A DNA stretch of 64,000 nt from an uncultured Clostridia bacterium (GCA_947174885.1 CAMWKO010000008.1:39728-103727); one strand, 5' to 3'. Shown: positions 53,213 to 62,721, numbered from the stretch's first letter. Numbers and translations are program-made. Notes: generated by a model not told the origin, from the sequence alone.

Positions 53213-53259
53213 AAAAAAGAAGTATCAGTATATTTAATTAATTCTGATACTTCTTTTTT
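53213..53259. terminator. Bidirectional terminator after the phosphotransferase gene
   Basis: Perfect 16-base arms (53213-53228 and 53244-53259), AAAAAAGAAGTATCAG and complement, directly behind the stop at 53286. T-run on both strands. Confidence 0.9.
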
Positions 53260-53285
53260 GAAAGGAAATTTATAGTTTGTCAGTA

Positions 53286-54032
53286 TTACTGGAATTCAAC
53301 TACGTCTATCCATTTATCAATAAGTTCTTTTTCCTCTGCGATATTCTTAGTCAATCTTGCTGCTGCTACAATCGGAAGCCATTTCTGTACATATGACTTG
53401 TCCGTATTTGTCTTTTCACAGAACTTATTCATGTACAAGTCAGCAATCTTATCATTATATAATGAAAGCCATAAATATGATCTTGCTACATCAGCACTGG
53501 CATTTCCCACTGTAGCGTGATTCCAATCAATAATATGTGCCTGACCCTTGTCATCAATAATAATATTCTGTGGTGTAAAGTCACCATGGCAAAGCTTATC
53601 ATGTTTTGGTGTACTCTCAAGACGTGATAACAACTCATATCTCTTTGTATCATCTATAGATGCGGAATTAATCTTGTCAGTCATTTTCTCTTTTAATTTT
53701 CTAAGTGAAGGACATTTCTTAGAGAACATATCTATCTGTATATCTACCATCATATCCACATATTTATCTATATCATTTGGATTTTCTTCCATAAGCTGGC
53801 TAAGTGTCTTGCCCTCTACACATTCCATTGCAATAGCCCATTTGCCGTCCACCTGTGATACCTCTACTATCTTAGGTGTATTTAAATCTAATGGCTCAAC
53901 ACTGGCAGCAATGAGTGCCTCTGTAAATACATCTTCCTTTTTATAATCCTCATTAAATACCTTAACAGCTAAATCACCACTCTTATAAACCTCATTATAC
54001 TTGCCCTTTGATAATAATTTTTCTAGCTTCAT
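53286..54032 (-). CDS. Aminoglycoside-phosphotransferase-fold (APH/choline kinase-like) protein
   Basis: 248 residues. N-lobe with KLEKLLSKGKYNEVYKSGDLAVKVF (ATP-binding Lys), hinge, catalytic loop CHGDFTPQNIIID with Asp of HGD and metal-binding IIDWNHA. The fold is shared by antibiotic kinases, choline/ethanolamine kinases and sugar kinases; the short length and lack of resistance context favour a metabolic small-molecule kinase. An almost perfect palindrome TGATTAAATATTCAATCA at 54063-54080 lies before the gene and could be an operator. Confidence 0.85.
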   Translation of the reverse strand: MKLEKLLSKGKYNEVYKSGDLAVKVFNEDYKKEDVFTEALIAASVEPLDLNTPKIVEVSQVDGKWAIAMECVEGKTLSQLMEENPNDIDKYVDMMVDIQIDMFSKKCPSLRKLKEKMTDKINSASIDDTKRYELLSRLESTPKHDKLCHGDFTPQNIIIDDKGQAHIIDWNHATVGNASADVARSYLWLSLYNDKIADLYMNKFCEKTNTDKSYVQKWLPIVAAARLTKNIAEEKELIDKWIDVVEFQ

Positions 54033-54183
54033 TTCTGTATCCTCCTGGTTCGATATTTTTCCTTGATTAAATATTCAATCACGATCAATTCTTTAAAAAT
54101 ATAATACTACTTTTTATCGAAAATTAAAAGCATAGTTTAAAAATTAACATGATTGTTTATTCTTTAACAGTTTTGTTTATTCT

Positions 54184-54711
54184 TTAACGATTTATTGACG
54201 CCATAACAACACTGGCTATTATTCCTACCAAAGTGCAGATTAATGCACCCGACAAAGTCCATCTTGTCTTTTTCACCTTTGCTGCAAGAAAATACACACT
54301 CATTGTATAAAAAATAGTTTCTGTTGAACTCATCATAAGTGAAGCAACCATTCCAATAAATGAATCTGCTCCATAGTTTTTGTACACATCAAGCAACAAC
54401 CCTGTAGCTGCTGAAGATGAGAACATTTTTACTATGGTAAGCGGCATTAACTGTGCAGGAAATCCTATTTGTTCAGTAAGTACGGCCAGTTTTTCACCTA
54501 AAAATTCCAGAAAACCCGAAGCTCTTATAATTCCTACACCTACCATTAAACCTATAAGAGTCGGTAATATCTCAACAACCACCTTAATACCGTCTTTTGC
54601 ACCCTCAATGAAATCTTCATATACATTTCTCTTCATTAGTATTCCAAATCCAACAATATATAATATTAAAATTGGAATTAACATATTAGAAATTTTAATA
54701 AGAAAAAGCAT
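54184..54711 (-). CDS. spmB: Spore maturation protein B
   Basis: 175 residues, nucleoside-recognition (Gate) domain membrane protein with about five helices. EGAKDGIKVVVEILPTLIGL, the FSSSAATGLLLD and MSSTETIFYTMSVYF segments are the SpmB hallmarks. In Bacillus, SpmA and SpmB act together to dehydrate the spore core. Here spmB is separated from spmA by about 4.2 kb containing a DUF1801 gene, pdaA, a PHP phosphatase and an ABC-F gene. Confidence 0.9.
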   Translation of the reverse strand: MLFLIKISNMLIPILILYIVGFGILMKRNVYEDFIEGAKDGIKVVVEILPTLIGLMVGVGIIRASGFLEFLGEKLAVLTEQIGFPAQLMPLTIVKMFSSSAATGLLLDVYKNYGADSFIGMVASLMMSSTETIFYTMSVYFLAAKVKKTRWTLSGALICTLVGIIASVVMASINR

Positions 54712-54895
54712 AACATCACCACAAAATCTTCTTGTAATATTGTTATGCTTTGTATCTTTAAAATATAACTTTTTCTATAATATTTTTCTGTATAATTCTA
54801 TAACTCCCTTTTCGGAAATGTTTTTCGGATGTATGAACTGATTTCTCATTGCTCACAGAAATAAAATCCAATCTGTCGTTTTAACAAACTGAAAG

Positions 54896-55228
54896 TTATC
54901 CAATTAATGTTTCTTTAAATATATGTTTCAAAATATCCTGCGGTATATTTTGCTTCAAATAAATTTGAAGCATGCCTTTAGAAGTAATTTTAAAATCTTT
55001 TAGTTCATTTCTATATTTATCTATTGCTGTTGCTTCTATGTTGATATGATCTTTAAATGGAATTATCCTCACAAAGCTATCGCCCACATTATAACTCGGT
55101 AATTTTGCCCATAGATTTTCTTCAACATCACATGGGACACTGTCAATAAGCAATTTTCTTAAACTAAGATACATTTCCTTTATATCATTTGAATATTTAT
55201 CAATATATTCTTTAACGTCTTCTCTCAT
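54896..55228 (-). CDS. DUF1801/YdhG-like protein
   Basis: 110 residues. Pattern of VKEYIDKYSNDIKEMYLSLRKLL, ENLWAKLPSYNVGDSFVRIIPFKDHINIEA-type strands (quoted in part) and an ILKHIF C-terminal helix is typical of the DUF1801 fold, a small intracellular domain related to the SCP2-like/iron-chaperone YdhG set. Function unknown. Isolated between spmB and pdaA with no clear operon link. Confidence 0.75.
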   Translation of the reverse strand: MREDVKEYIDKYSNDIKEMYLSLRKLLIDSVPCDVEENLWAKLPSYNVGDSFVRIIPFKDHINIEATAIDKYRNELKDFKITSKGMLQIYLKQNIPQDILKHIFKETLIG

Positions 55229-55359
55229 ACATATATTAATCTTTCTAATCTAAATCCCGATTTGTTATTGTAATTCTACTCTACTTTTCACAGAAACATA
55301 ATTCCTACAAATGGTTCTATACTAAAGATATAAGCTATAGTATTAAATACCATCTGTAA

Positions 55360-56274
55360 CTAATTAGTAGTATTATATGAGCCAATACTGTCTCTGGTAT
55401 ATTCCTTAAATTCATATCCCAATGCTCTGGCCTGATCTATGAAGTCTCCCAAAACAGCAGTATTAGCTTCTGATACTGCATGTAATAAGTAAATAGCACC
55501 ATTGTGTAATCTTTCTACTGTTGTCTGCAATGCCTCCTCATGAGATGGCTGTTTATCTACTAACCAGTCTACATGTGCAAAGCTCCAAAGCACTGAGGTG
55601 TAACCCATATCTGCCGCAACAGCAAGCGACTGCTCACTAAAATGTCCCATTGGTGGTCTGAAAAGATACATTTCATATCCATAATTATCCCTGATATAAT
55701 TATGTAGTCCCGTGTATTCTTCCTTTTGCTTTTCAATTGAAAGTGTAGGCATTGATTGATGAGTCACGCTATGGCTGCCTACTACATGACCTTCATCAAT
55801 AATTCTTTTAAGTAAGTCCGGCTCTGCCTTTACCCAGTCCATAGTTACAAAAAATACTGCCTTTACGTTCTTTTCCTTTAATACATCAAGAATAGCACCT
55901 GTATAGCCGTTTTCATAGCCCTCATCAAAAGTAAGGTATATTACCTTGTCATTTTCCTTTATAAATTCTACCTGATAATCAGAGTATTTATTCTGACAGT
56001 AAATTGCACCTTCATATCTTCCGTCCTCTAATCTTCGTGAACCTACGCCATACTCTACTAATTCTGTCGAATATTCTGAATAATCTCCTGAATAATTACT
56101 TGTAGTTGTAGCTTCAGAGGTTGGTTCTTCAGTTGTCGTTTCTTCCGGAGTAGTAGTTTCAACAGGACCTCCCGTTGTAGTAGTTTCATTATCTGTATTC
56201 TCTTTACCACAGCCCCACATAGATACTGCTGCCATGATAACTGCTGTCGTTAATAATACTTTAATTTTTCTCAT
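55360..56274 (-). CDS. pdaA: PdaA-like polysaccharide deacetylase, likely lipoprotein
   Basis: 304 residues. An N-terminal hydrophobic segment ends in WGCGK (a weak lipobox, Cys22), followed by a Thr/Glu-rich spacer (about 30-62) and a NodB-fold catalytic domain (about 95-295). The first motif is TFDEGYENG, as in the PdaA group that makes muramic-delta-lactam in spore cortex, rather than TFDDG of chitin deacetylases. HSVTHQSMP supplies the metal histidines, RPPMGHF the third motif and LLHAVSEANT the last. Placed 26 bases after the PHP gene and in the spmA unit, consistent with a sporulation role. Confidence 0.88.
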   Translation of the reverse strand: MRKIKVLLTTAVIMAAVSMWGCGKENTDNETTTTGGPVETTTPEETTTEEPTSEATTTSNYSGDYSEYSTELVEYGVGSRRLEDGRYEGAIYCQNKYSDYQVEFIKENDKVIYLTFDEGYENGYTGAILDVLKEKNVKAVFFVTMDWVKAEPDLLKRIIDEGHVVGSHSVTHQSMPTLSIEKQKEEYTGLHNYIRDNYGYEMYLFRPPMGHFSEQSLAVAADMGYTSVLWSFAHVDWLVDKQPSHEEALQTTVERLHNGAIYLLHAVSEANTAVLGDFIDQARALGYEFKEYTRDSIGSYNTTN

Positions 56275-56300
56275 AACATCTTTCTCCTTTCAAACGATTA

Positions 56301-57074
56301 TTATATATCAAGTATTCTATTAAATCCAGCCTTATCTAAAAATTCCAAGGATTTTTTCATATATTCATCGTATAGCAGCTTTGGATTGTGACAATCACTA
56401 CCTGCAATAACTTTAATATCCGTATCCTTTATCATATTCCAGAACTCCCCGATTGGATACGGATATCTTTCACTATTTCCAAGTCTGTTAATTCCGCGTC
56501 TGAGTCCATTAGCATTATATTCAAGTATAAACCCATATTTTACTGCTCCGTCTATTAAAATATCAAAAGCTCGTTTATAATCATCATTAATATCGAAATC
56601 TCCAACACCTATTAAATCCGGGTGACATAAATACTTAAAATATCCTGTTTTCATAGCCTCCACTGCTCTCTCGGCATATTTTATATACAATGAGGAATCA
56701 TAAATATCATAAGTATATTGTAAAATGCCATCATCTTTTTCAAAAAAATGAACACCTAATATAAGATAATCACATCTGTCATCCTTTAAAAGCTCTTCAT
56801 AGTAAGAATTGTACTGTGGAAGATACTCAGCCTCAAAGCCTGAAAATATCTGTATCTTATCTTTATATTTTTCTCTTGCAGCAATGATTTCATCTAAATA
56901 TACATCCTTCTCTTCATAGTTCATCCTTGCACCATAGTTAAAATCAGGATATGGTACATGGTCTGACATACCTATTTTATCAAAACCATTATCCATAGCT
57001 GCAACTACATAATCCTCCACACTTCCCCCTGCATGTCCACATCTGCAACAATGTGTATGATAATTTGTAAGCAT
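56301..57074 (-). CDS. PHP-domain phosphatase (histidinol-phosphatase type)
   Basis: 257 residues. Metal ligands: NYHTHCCRCGH (His6, His8), GMSDHVPYP, EAEYL, LGVHFFE, CHPDLIG and GSDCHNP, the complete PHP set of HisK-type histidinol-phosphatases. No other his gene is near, so it could hydrolyse a different phosphoester. It begins immediately after the ABC-F stop. Confidence 0.88.
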   Translation of the reverse strand: MLTNYHTHCCRCGHAGGSVEDYVVAAMDNGFDKIGMSDHVPYPDFNYGARMNYEEKDVYLDEIIAAREKYKDKIQIFSGFEAEYLPQYNSYYEELLKDDRCDYLILGVHFFEKDDGILQYTYDIYDSSLYIKYAERAVEAMKTGYFKYLCHPDLIGVGDFDINDDYKRAFDILIDGAVKYGFILEYNANGLRRGINRLGNSERYPYPIGEFWNMIKDTDIKVIAGSDCHNPKLLYDEYMKKSLEFLDKAGFNRILDI

Positions 57075-57075
57075 A

Positions 57076-58905
57076 TTAACTGCCTCCGTCTATTTTCGCC
57101 TTTAATTCCTCTAAATACATCCATCTGTCCATTTTTACATCTAATGTCTTTTTTAGCTCTTCTTTTTCTTTTGTAAGCTCATTCAGCCTGATAAAATCCC
57201 TTGCATGTAATATAATTTTTTTATCAATCTCTTCTAAGCATTGCTCCAGCTTCTCAACCTCTCCCTCTATTGTTTCATAATCCTTTGCCTCCTGATAAGA
57301 AAATTTAAGCTTCTTCTCTTTTGGCTTTTCTTTCCTTTTATCACCCTGCACATCCTCCCTGTTACAGGTTATATTTACAGCTTCCCTTTCCGCTTCCTCC
57401 TGCATTTTTTTCGCAGAATAGTCTGTATATCCACCCTCAAACTGCCTTATATTTCCGCTGTCCCCGAATTCAAATATCCTATTAACAGTTCTGTCTAAGA
57501 AATATCTGTCATGAGATACTATTACTACTATTCCACTAAAGCTGTCCAGATAATCTTCCAAAATAGTAAGCGTACTTATGTCTAAATCATTTGTAGGCTC
57601 ATCAAGTATCAGAAAATTAGGTGCCTCCATAAGTACCCGTAAAAGATTTAACCGTCTTTTCTCTCCTCCTGAAAGCTTTTCTATCAATGAATACTGAGTT
57701 TCTCCGGAAAATAAAAATCTCTCCAGCATATTCGAGGCTGAAACCATACCGTCCTTTGTCTGTACAAACTCCGCCGTTTCCCTTATATAGTCAATTACCC
57801 TGAGTTTAGGATTCATATATGCAAGTCCTGCCTCCCTACTTGCAGCTATTTCCTGTGAATAATATCCTATTTTTACAGTCTGTCCCACCTCTATATTACC
57901 ACTGTCAGGTATAATATTCCCTGAGATTATTTTCATAAGGGTAGTTTTACCACATCCGTTTTTTCCGATAAAACCTATCCTGTCATTTTTTAAGAAAATA
58001 TAGCTAAAATCATTTATTAAAATTCTGTCCCCATAGGCTTTAGAAATATTATTTATTTTTACCGTAGTCTTTCCAAGTCTTGTAATTGCAGAGGACATTT
58101 CCACCTGACCATTAGCTTCAAAGTCCTTGGTATTCTTCATAGTCTCATACCGCTCAATTCTCGCCTTTTGCTTTGTAGACCTTGCTCTTGCACCCCGCAG
58201 AATCCATGCTAATTCATTTCTCAAAATCGATTTTCGCTTTCTGTCGCTGGCTATAAGCATATCCTCTCTTTCTGACTTAAGCTTTAAAAATCCGGAATAA
58301 TTTTCTTTATAGCTATATATTTTCCCTCTATCTATTTCATCTATTCTATTACATACACTATCCAGAAAATATCTGTCATGCGTAACCATTATTAATGAAC
58401 CCTTGTAGTTTTTAAGCTGTTCCTCCAGCCAATCAGACATTTCGTTATCCAGATGATTTGTTGGCTCGTCCAGTATAAGAATATCAGAAGCTGCCACCAG
58501 TACTGCTACAAGTGCAGTTCTTTTTTTCTGTCCACCTGACAGCATACTTACATTACTGTCAAAATCATCAAGCCCAAGCTTTGTCATCATCGTCTTGGCT
58601 TTTATCTCAATATTGCTATCCATAGAAGCCTTATTTTCTCTTAAAATATACTCAATTACTGTTTCATTTTCTAAAAATACAGGATTTTGTGGCAGATATT
58701 TTATCACTACATGATTTGCCTTTGTGACATTACCGCTATCAGCCTCCTCATGTCCTGCAAGTATCTTTAAGAGTGTGGATTTACCGGTTCCGTTTATACC
58801 AATAATACCAACCTTTTCATTTTCGTCCAGATAAAAATCCGTATTGTCTAATATTTTTTTCTCCGAAAATTCCTTAACTAATTTAGTTCCTGAAAGTAAA
58901 TTCAT
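57076..58905 (-). CDS. ABC-F family ATPase (Uup-like)
   Basis: 609 residues, two ATP-binding domains and no membrane part. First Walker A GINGTGKST (36-44) and signature LSGGQKKRT; second GKNGCGKTT and LSGGEKRRL; both Walker B segments read LILDEPTN. The interdomain linker (about 240-290) is short and basic and a coiled-coil tail (about 520-605) is present, pointing to the Uup-like branch rather than an antibiotic-resistance ABC-F. These act on ribosomes. It follows spmA by 15 bases. Confidence 0.93.
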   Translation of the reverse strand: MNLLSGTKLVKEFSEKKILDNTDFYLDENEKVGIIGINGTGKSTLLKILAGHEEADSGNVTKANHVVIKYLPQNPVFLENETVIEYILRENKASMDSNIEIKAKTMMTKLGLDDFDSNVSMLSGGQKKRTALVAVLVAASDILILDEPTNHLDNEMSDWLEEQLKNYKGSLIMVTHDRYFLDSVCNRIDEIDRGKIYSYKENYSGFLKLKSEREDMLIASDRKRKSILRNELAWILRGARARSTKQKARIERYETMKNTKDFEANGQVEMSSAITRLGKTTVKINNISKAYGDRILINDFSYIFLKNDRIGFIGKNGCGKTTLMKIISGNIIPDSGNIEVGQTVKIGYYSQEIAASREAGLAYMNPKLRVIDYIRETAEFVQTKDGMVSASNMLERFLFSGETQYSLIEKLSGGEKRRLNLLRVLMEAPNFLILDEPTNDLDISTLTILEDYLDSFSGIVVIVSHDRYFLDRTVNRIFEFGDSGNIRQFEGGYTDYSAKKMQEEAEREAVNITCNREDVQGDKRKEKPKEKKLKFSYQEAKDYETIEGEVEKLEQCLEEIDKKIILHARDFIRLNELTKEKEELKKTLDVKMDRWMYLEELKAKIDGGS

Positions 58906-58920
58906 TTTTACTTTATCCTT

Positions 58921-59547
58921 TCATTTCCTATATCTTTGCTTTCTGCTCATAAACTTACAAAATATAATACCTGCAATAGTACTAATAGCTGTCGCAATTA
59001 TAGCAGGTGCTATTATAATCGCAGGATTAACACTTCCATATTGATTTCTGTATGCTATGATATTTATGGGAATAAGCTGTAAGGATGAAATATTTATAAT
59101 AAGAAAAGTACACATTTCATTACTGGCTATACCCAGTCCTCTTTTTTTGTTCATATATCCTGTATCTGCCATACGTTCATCTTCCAGCTCAGCTAATGCT
59201 TTCATCGCCTTTAAGCCTGCAGGTGTAGCTGCCCATCCCAATCCAAAAATATTGGCAATGAAATTTGTTGTAATATATTCTCTCGCCTTATGACCCTTTG
59301 GTATATTAGGAAACATAAAGCTTATAAATGGTGACAGTTTTTTAGATGCCGCAGCAATTATACCACAATTTTCTGCAATTTTCATTATACCGGTCCACAT
59401 AGTTACAACACCCAGCATCGTTATACATAGACTGACTGCATCCTTGCCGGACTCAATAGCCGCATCTCCTACCGCCTGGATATTTCCTGTTATACTGCCA
59501 TAAACAATTCCAATAACTATCATTGCCGCCCACAAATAATTTAACAA
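58921..59547 (-). CDS. spmA: Spore maturation protein A
   Basis: 208 residues, Gate-domain membrane protein with five or six helices. MTMWTGIMKIAENCG-type segment (LGVVTMWTGIMKIAE), NFIANIFGLGWAATPAGLKAM and SNEMCTFLIINISSLQLIP are SpmA hallmarks. First gene of the unit spmA, ABC-F, PHP phosphatase, pdaA. No clear sporulation-sigma promoter could be read in 59548-59713. Confidence 0.92.
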   Translation of the reverse strand: MLNYLWAAMIVIGIVYGSITGNIQAVGDAAIESGKDAVSLCITMLGVVTMWTGIMKIAENCGIIAAASKKLSPFISFMFPNIPKGHKAREYITTNFIANIFGLGWAATPAGLKAMKALAELEDERMADTGYMNKKRGLGIASNEMCTFLIINISSLQLIPINIIAYRNQYGSVNPAIIIAPAIIATAISTIAGIIFCKFMSRKQRYRK

Positions 59548-59713
59548 CTCAAACCTCTTACAAATCTTTCATATCAGAATTTTGTTAAAAATATACTGTC
59601 AAATTTAACACTTTATTACATTGAATAGTCTCATTTTATAACATATTTTCATTCTGATATCTTTTTTATATGTATATGAAATTAATATTAAATTGATACT
59701 TCAATATATTTGC

Positions 59714-60562
59714 TTATTTCTCCGTTTTCAACAATTCATTGTAAATATCCCTCTTTGATACACCTCTGTCCTTTGCTACCTTTTTCATAGCTTCTTTCTT
59801 ATCAATTCCCTGTTTTAAATAAATATCCATATGCTCTGCAACTTCCATTTCCATATAGTTATCTATTTCCTCCTGTCTCTTTTCTTCTAAAGACTTTCCC
59901 TCTATTACAAGTACAAATTCACCCTTTGGAGCTTCATTTTCATACTTTAAAACTAACTCCTCTATAGTAGTTTTATTGGCATTTTCATGTACCTTTGTAA
60001 GCTCCTTACAAAGGGTAATGCTTCTGTTTCCAAGACTGTTCAATAGCTCTCTTAAGGTTCCAAGCAGATGATGAGGTGCTTCGTATAAAATTATAGTTCT
60101 TGTTTCATTTTTAAGCTCCTCAAGTATATTGGCTCTTTCCTTTTTATCACTTGGCAGAAATGCCTCAAAAGCAAAACGTCTGGTCCTTTGACCTGACATT
60201 GTGAGTGCAGTTATAAGTGCTGCCGGACCGGGAAGTGAACTTACCTCTATTCCTTTATCAAAACATTGTCTAACCAGCTCCTCACCCGGATCTGATATTC
60301 CCGGAGTCCCTGCATCAGTAATAATTGCAACATTTTTACCCTGCAGCATTTCATTTACCAGATATCTGGCTTTATCATATTTATTAAACTCATGATAGCT
60401 TGTCATTGGTGTATCTATTCCAAAATGATTTAACAGCTTAATACTGTGTCTTGTATCCTCTGCCGCAATTAAATCTACTTCCTTTAAGGTCTTTAACACT
60501 CTAAAGGTAATATCCTCAAGATTTCCAATAGGTGTAGCACATAAATATAATTTTCCTTCCAT
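59714..60562 (-). CDS. rsmI: 16S rRNA 2'-O-ribose C1402 methyltransferase
   Basis: 282 residues. Tetrapyrrole-methylase fold: N-terminal ATPIGNLEDITFRVLKTL, AEDTRHS, DAGTPGISDPGEELV and LPGPAA loops that bind SAM. The C-terminal helical extension (about 225-282) is as in other RsmI proteins. 26 bases after the N6-adenine methyltransferase gene. Confidence 0.96.
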   Translation of the reverse strand: MEGKLYLCATPIGNLEDITFRVLKTLKEVDLIAAEDTRHSIKLLNHFGIDTPMTSYHEFNKYDKARYLVNEMLQGKNVAIITDAGTPGISDPGEELVRQCFDKGIEVSSLPGPAALITALTMSGQRTRRFAFEAFLPSDKKERANILEELKNETRTIILYEAPHHLLGTLRELLNSLGNRSITLCKELTKVHENANKTTIEELVLKYENEAPKGEFVLVIEGKSLEEKRQEEIDNYMEMEVAEHMDIYLKQGIDKKEAMKKVAKDRGVSKRDIYNELLKTEK

Positions 60563-60588
60563 ATACTCTCTCCAAGCCTGATATAATT

Positions 60589-61323
60589 TTACTTTTTATA
60601 AGTTTTTAGTATATCCTCCGTATAAACATTTACCTCTTTATATACTATCAACGGCTTTTCGACCTTCAAAAAACCGTTTCCACCCTTTAGCCCTTCTATC
60701 AATATCATATTTGCCTCTTTATCTGCATATGGATGTACCATTCTTATACGCTTTGGCTCAAGTTTGTATTTTGTCATTATGTTAATTATCTCTACCATTC
60801 TGTGAGGTCTGTGTACCATATAAAACCGTCCCCGTTCCTTTAGTACATATGAAGCCTCCCTTACTACATCCTCCAACGAGCATAACACCTCATGCCTTGC
60901 AATGGCTTTCGGCATATCCGGGTTTTTTAGTCCATGATTATCATTCATATATGGTGGATTTGTAGTCACTACGTCAAAAGAAGCTCTCCCAAAAATTTTG
61001 GAGGCTTCCTTTATATCACCATTTACAATTTCAATTTTATCCTGAAGGCAGTTAAGCTCTACACTTCTTCTCGCCATATCAGCGCTTTCATCCTGAATTT
61101 CCAAAGCACTGAAATGTTTGCCCTCTGTTTTTGCTTCTAACAAAATAGGTATAACACCTGTTCCCGTTCCCAAATCTAATACCACTTCATCCTTTTTTAC
61201 ATTGGCAAATCCTGATAATAGTACCGCGTCCATACCAAAACAAAACTTTTTGCTATTCTGAATAATTTTGTAACCATCCCGCTCTAAATCATCAATTCTT
61301 TCGCCTTCTAGCAAATTAATCAT
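60589..61323 (-). CDS. N6-adenine tRNA methyltransferase (TrmN6/YabB-like)
   Basis: 244 residues from the ATG at 61323, which overlaps the ricT stop by eight bases. SAM motif LDLGTGTGVIPI (about 44-55) and catalytic NPPYMND (about 124-130) are those of amino-methylating enzymes; homologues modify A37 of tRNA-Val in E. coli. The longer frame to 61353 would lie inside ricT. Order holB, ricT, methyltransferase, rsmI matches other Firmicutes. Confidence 0.88.
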   Translation of the reverse strand: MINLLEGERIDDLERDGYKIIQNSKKFCFGMDAVLLSGFANVKKDEVVLDLGTGTGVIPILLEAKTEGKHFSALEIQDESADMARRSVELNCLQDKIEIVNGDIKEASKIFGRASFDVVTTNPPYMNDNHGLKNPDMPKAIARHEVLCSLEDVVREASYVLKERGRFYMVHRPHRMVEIINIMTKYKLEPKRIRMVHPYADKEANMILIEGLKGGNGFLKVEKPLIVYKEVNVYTEDILKTYKK

Positions 61324-62221
61324 CAAATTTTGATTTTCCTTCCTGCCTCTCAAGTGCCTCTAATTCCTTTAGCTCTGCATCACTTATATTAAGGTTTTCT
61401 TTTCTTCTCTTAGGCTTGAATTTTAATCTGTCTACCTTATATTCACGAATTTCCTTTTCATCATTGATTTCCACAATAACCTTTACATTTTGACGTAGTG
61501 CAGTTACACTAATTACCTCTCCCTTCAAACCCTCATCAGTTGTTACAATATCTCCTACATTTGGAAGCTTTGAATTCAATTCCTCATATATATCTTCTTC
61601 ATTCTTCAGACAACACATAAGTCGTCCACATACACCGGAAATCTTAGTTGGATTAAGGGATAAATTCTGATCCTTTGCCATCTTAATAGATACAGGTGCA
61701 AAATCCGATAAAAATGTATGACAGCACAGAGACCGTCCACAGGTGCCAATACCACCTACAGCCTTAGTCTCATCACGCACACCTATCTGCCTAAGCTCAA
61801 TTCTTGTCTTAAATATAGCAGCCAAATCCTTTACCAGCTCTCTAAAGTCAATTCTTCCATCCGCAGTAAAATAAAATAATACTTTGTTGTTGTCAAATGT
61901 ATACTCTGTATCAATTAATTTCATCTCAAGTCCATGCTTTTTTATCTTTTCAAGACAAATCTGAAAAGCTTTCTTCTCTTTTTCCTTATTTTTTAAGGAT
62001 GTTTCATCATCCTCGGCAGTAGCGACTCTGATAACCTGTTTTAACGGCTGAACAACTTCATCCTCTGCTACCTCTTTAACCCCCAATACTACAAGCCCAT
62101 ACTCTACACCTCTTGCAGTTTCAACAATAACATGCTGTCCCTGCTCTATATCCATTCCTGCCGGATCAAAATAATATATTTTTCCTGCTTTTCTAAATCT
62201 TACACCTATTACTTTTATCAT
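61316..62221 (-). CDS. ricT: PSP1-domain protein RicT (YaaT)
   Basis: 301 residues. The PSP1 domain spans about 20-220. Paired cysteines in GTCGRSLCCHTFLSDF and CGRLMCCLKNEE are the ligands that let the Ric complex carry iron-sulfur clusters in Bacillus. RicT works with RicA and RicF to adapt RNase Y for mRNA maturation and in sporulation and competence. The C-terminal 80 residues are charged. The gene is preceded by 500 bases containing repeats and a MITE-like element that separate it from holB. Confidence 0.93.
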   Translation of the reverse strand: MIKVIGVRFRKAGKIYYFDPAGMDIEQGQHVIVETARGVEYGLVVLGVKEVAEDEVVQPLKQVIRVATAEDDETSLKNKEKEKKAFQICLEKIKKHGLEMKLIDTEYTFDNNKVLFYFTADGRIDFRELVKDLAAIFKTRIELRQIGVRDETKAVGGIGTCGRSLCCHTFLSDFAPVSIKMAKDQNLSLNPTKISGVCGRLMCCLKNEEDIYEELNSKLPNVGDIVTTDEGLKGEVISVTALRQNVKVIVEINDEKEIREYKVDRLKFKPKRRKENLNISDAELKELEALERQEGKSKFDD

Positions 62222-62319
62222 ATCTATTTAAGGGATTCCCTTTCCTTTCTAATGTTGCTTTATAAACGTAAATACTCTCACCTGACCAATTGCCTATGCC
62301 ATATTAGCCGGTCTTTACT

Positions 62320-62473
62320 GCCTCCTGTATAAAATCACAGATTTTATTCACTCGGCACATCGAGTTGTAAACAACTCGATGTTATTATATCATATTAACT
62401 GGTCTTTACTGCCTCCTGTATAAAATCATAGATTTTATTCACTCGGCACATCGAGTTGTAAACAACTCGATGT
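62320..62473. repeat. Two-hairpin repeat element, two tandem copies (91-bp period)
   Basis: Copy one: hairpin B 62320-62356 (GCCTCCTGTATAAAATC arm) and hairpin A 62357-62382 (ACATCGAGTTGT arm). Copy two: 62411-62447 and 62448-62473. Each unit is preceded by GGTCTTTACT and followed by GATGTTATT; the whole 91-base unit is repeated with very few changes. It lies between holB and ricT. Confidence 0.85.
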
Positions 62474-62515
62474 TATTTTAACAGATTATCACGCATTAAT
62501 CCATATTTTATTTAC

Positions 62516-62697
62516 TTGAGTTTCCGTATTTTTTATTTTTAGGTTTAAAAAGCTTACAGTAGTATAATAATGTAAGCATTCTGCACAAAAATCGTAGATT
62601 AAAATTTACTTTCATCTGCAATGTTTGTGCAGGATGTATATGTTGCCACAGGCAACATAACTTTTTAAACCTAAAAATAAAAATACGAAAACTCAAT
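62516..62697. mobile_element. MITE-like element built from GAGTTTCCGTATTTTT repeats
   Basis: Ends of about 37 bases are inverted copies: TTGAGTTTCCGTATTTTTTA at 62517 and its near-complement ending AAAATACGAAAACTCAA at 62696, each including the AGGTTTAAAAAG block. Inside are nested hairpins: GCTTACA/TGTAAGC (62552-62578), CTGCACAAA/TTTGTGCAG and GTTGCC-ACA-GGCAAC (62642-62656). No open frame. It is the complete form of a repeat seen as halves elsewhere and could also end holB transcription. Confidence 0.65.
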
Positions 62698-62721
62698 TTT
62701 ATTTATTGAGTTTCTGCTTTT

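Noticed and set aside
59548..59713. Sporulation sigma-E promoter before spmA
   Set aside because: GTATATT with a 14-15 base spacer is present, but the -10 region matches the consensus at too few positions.
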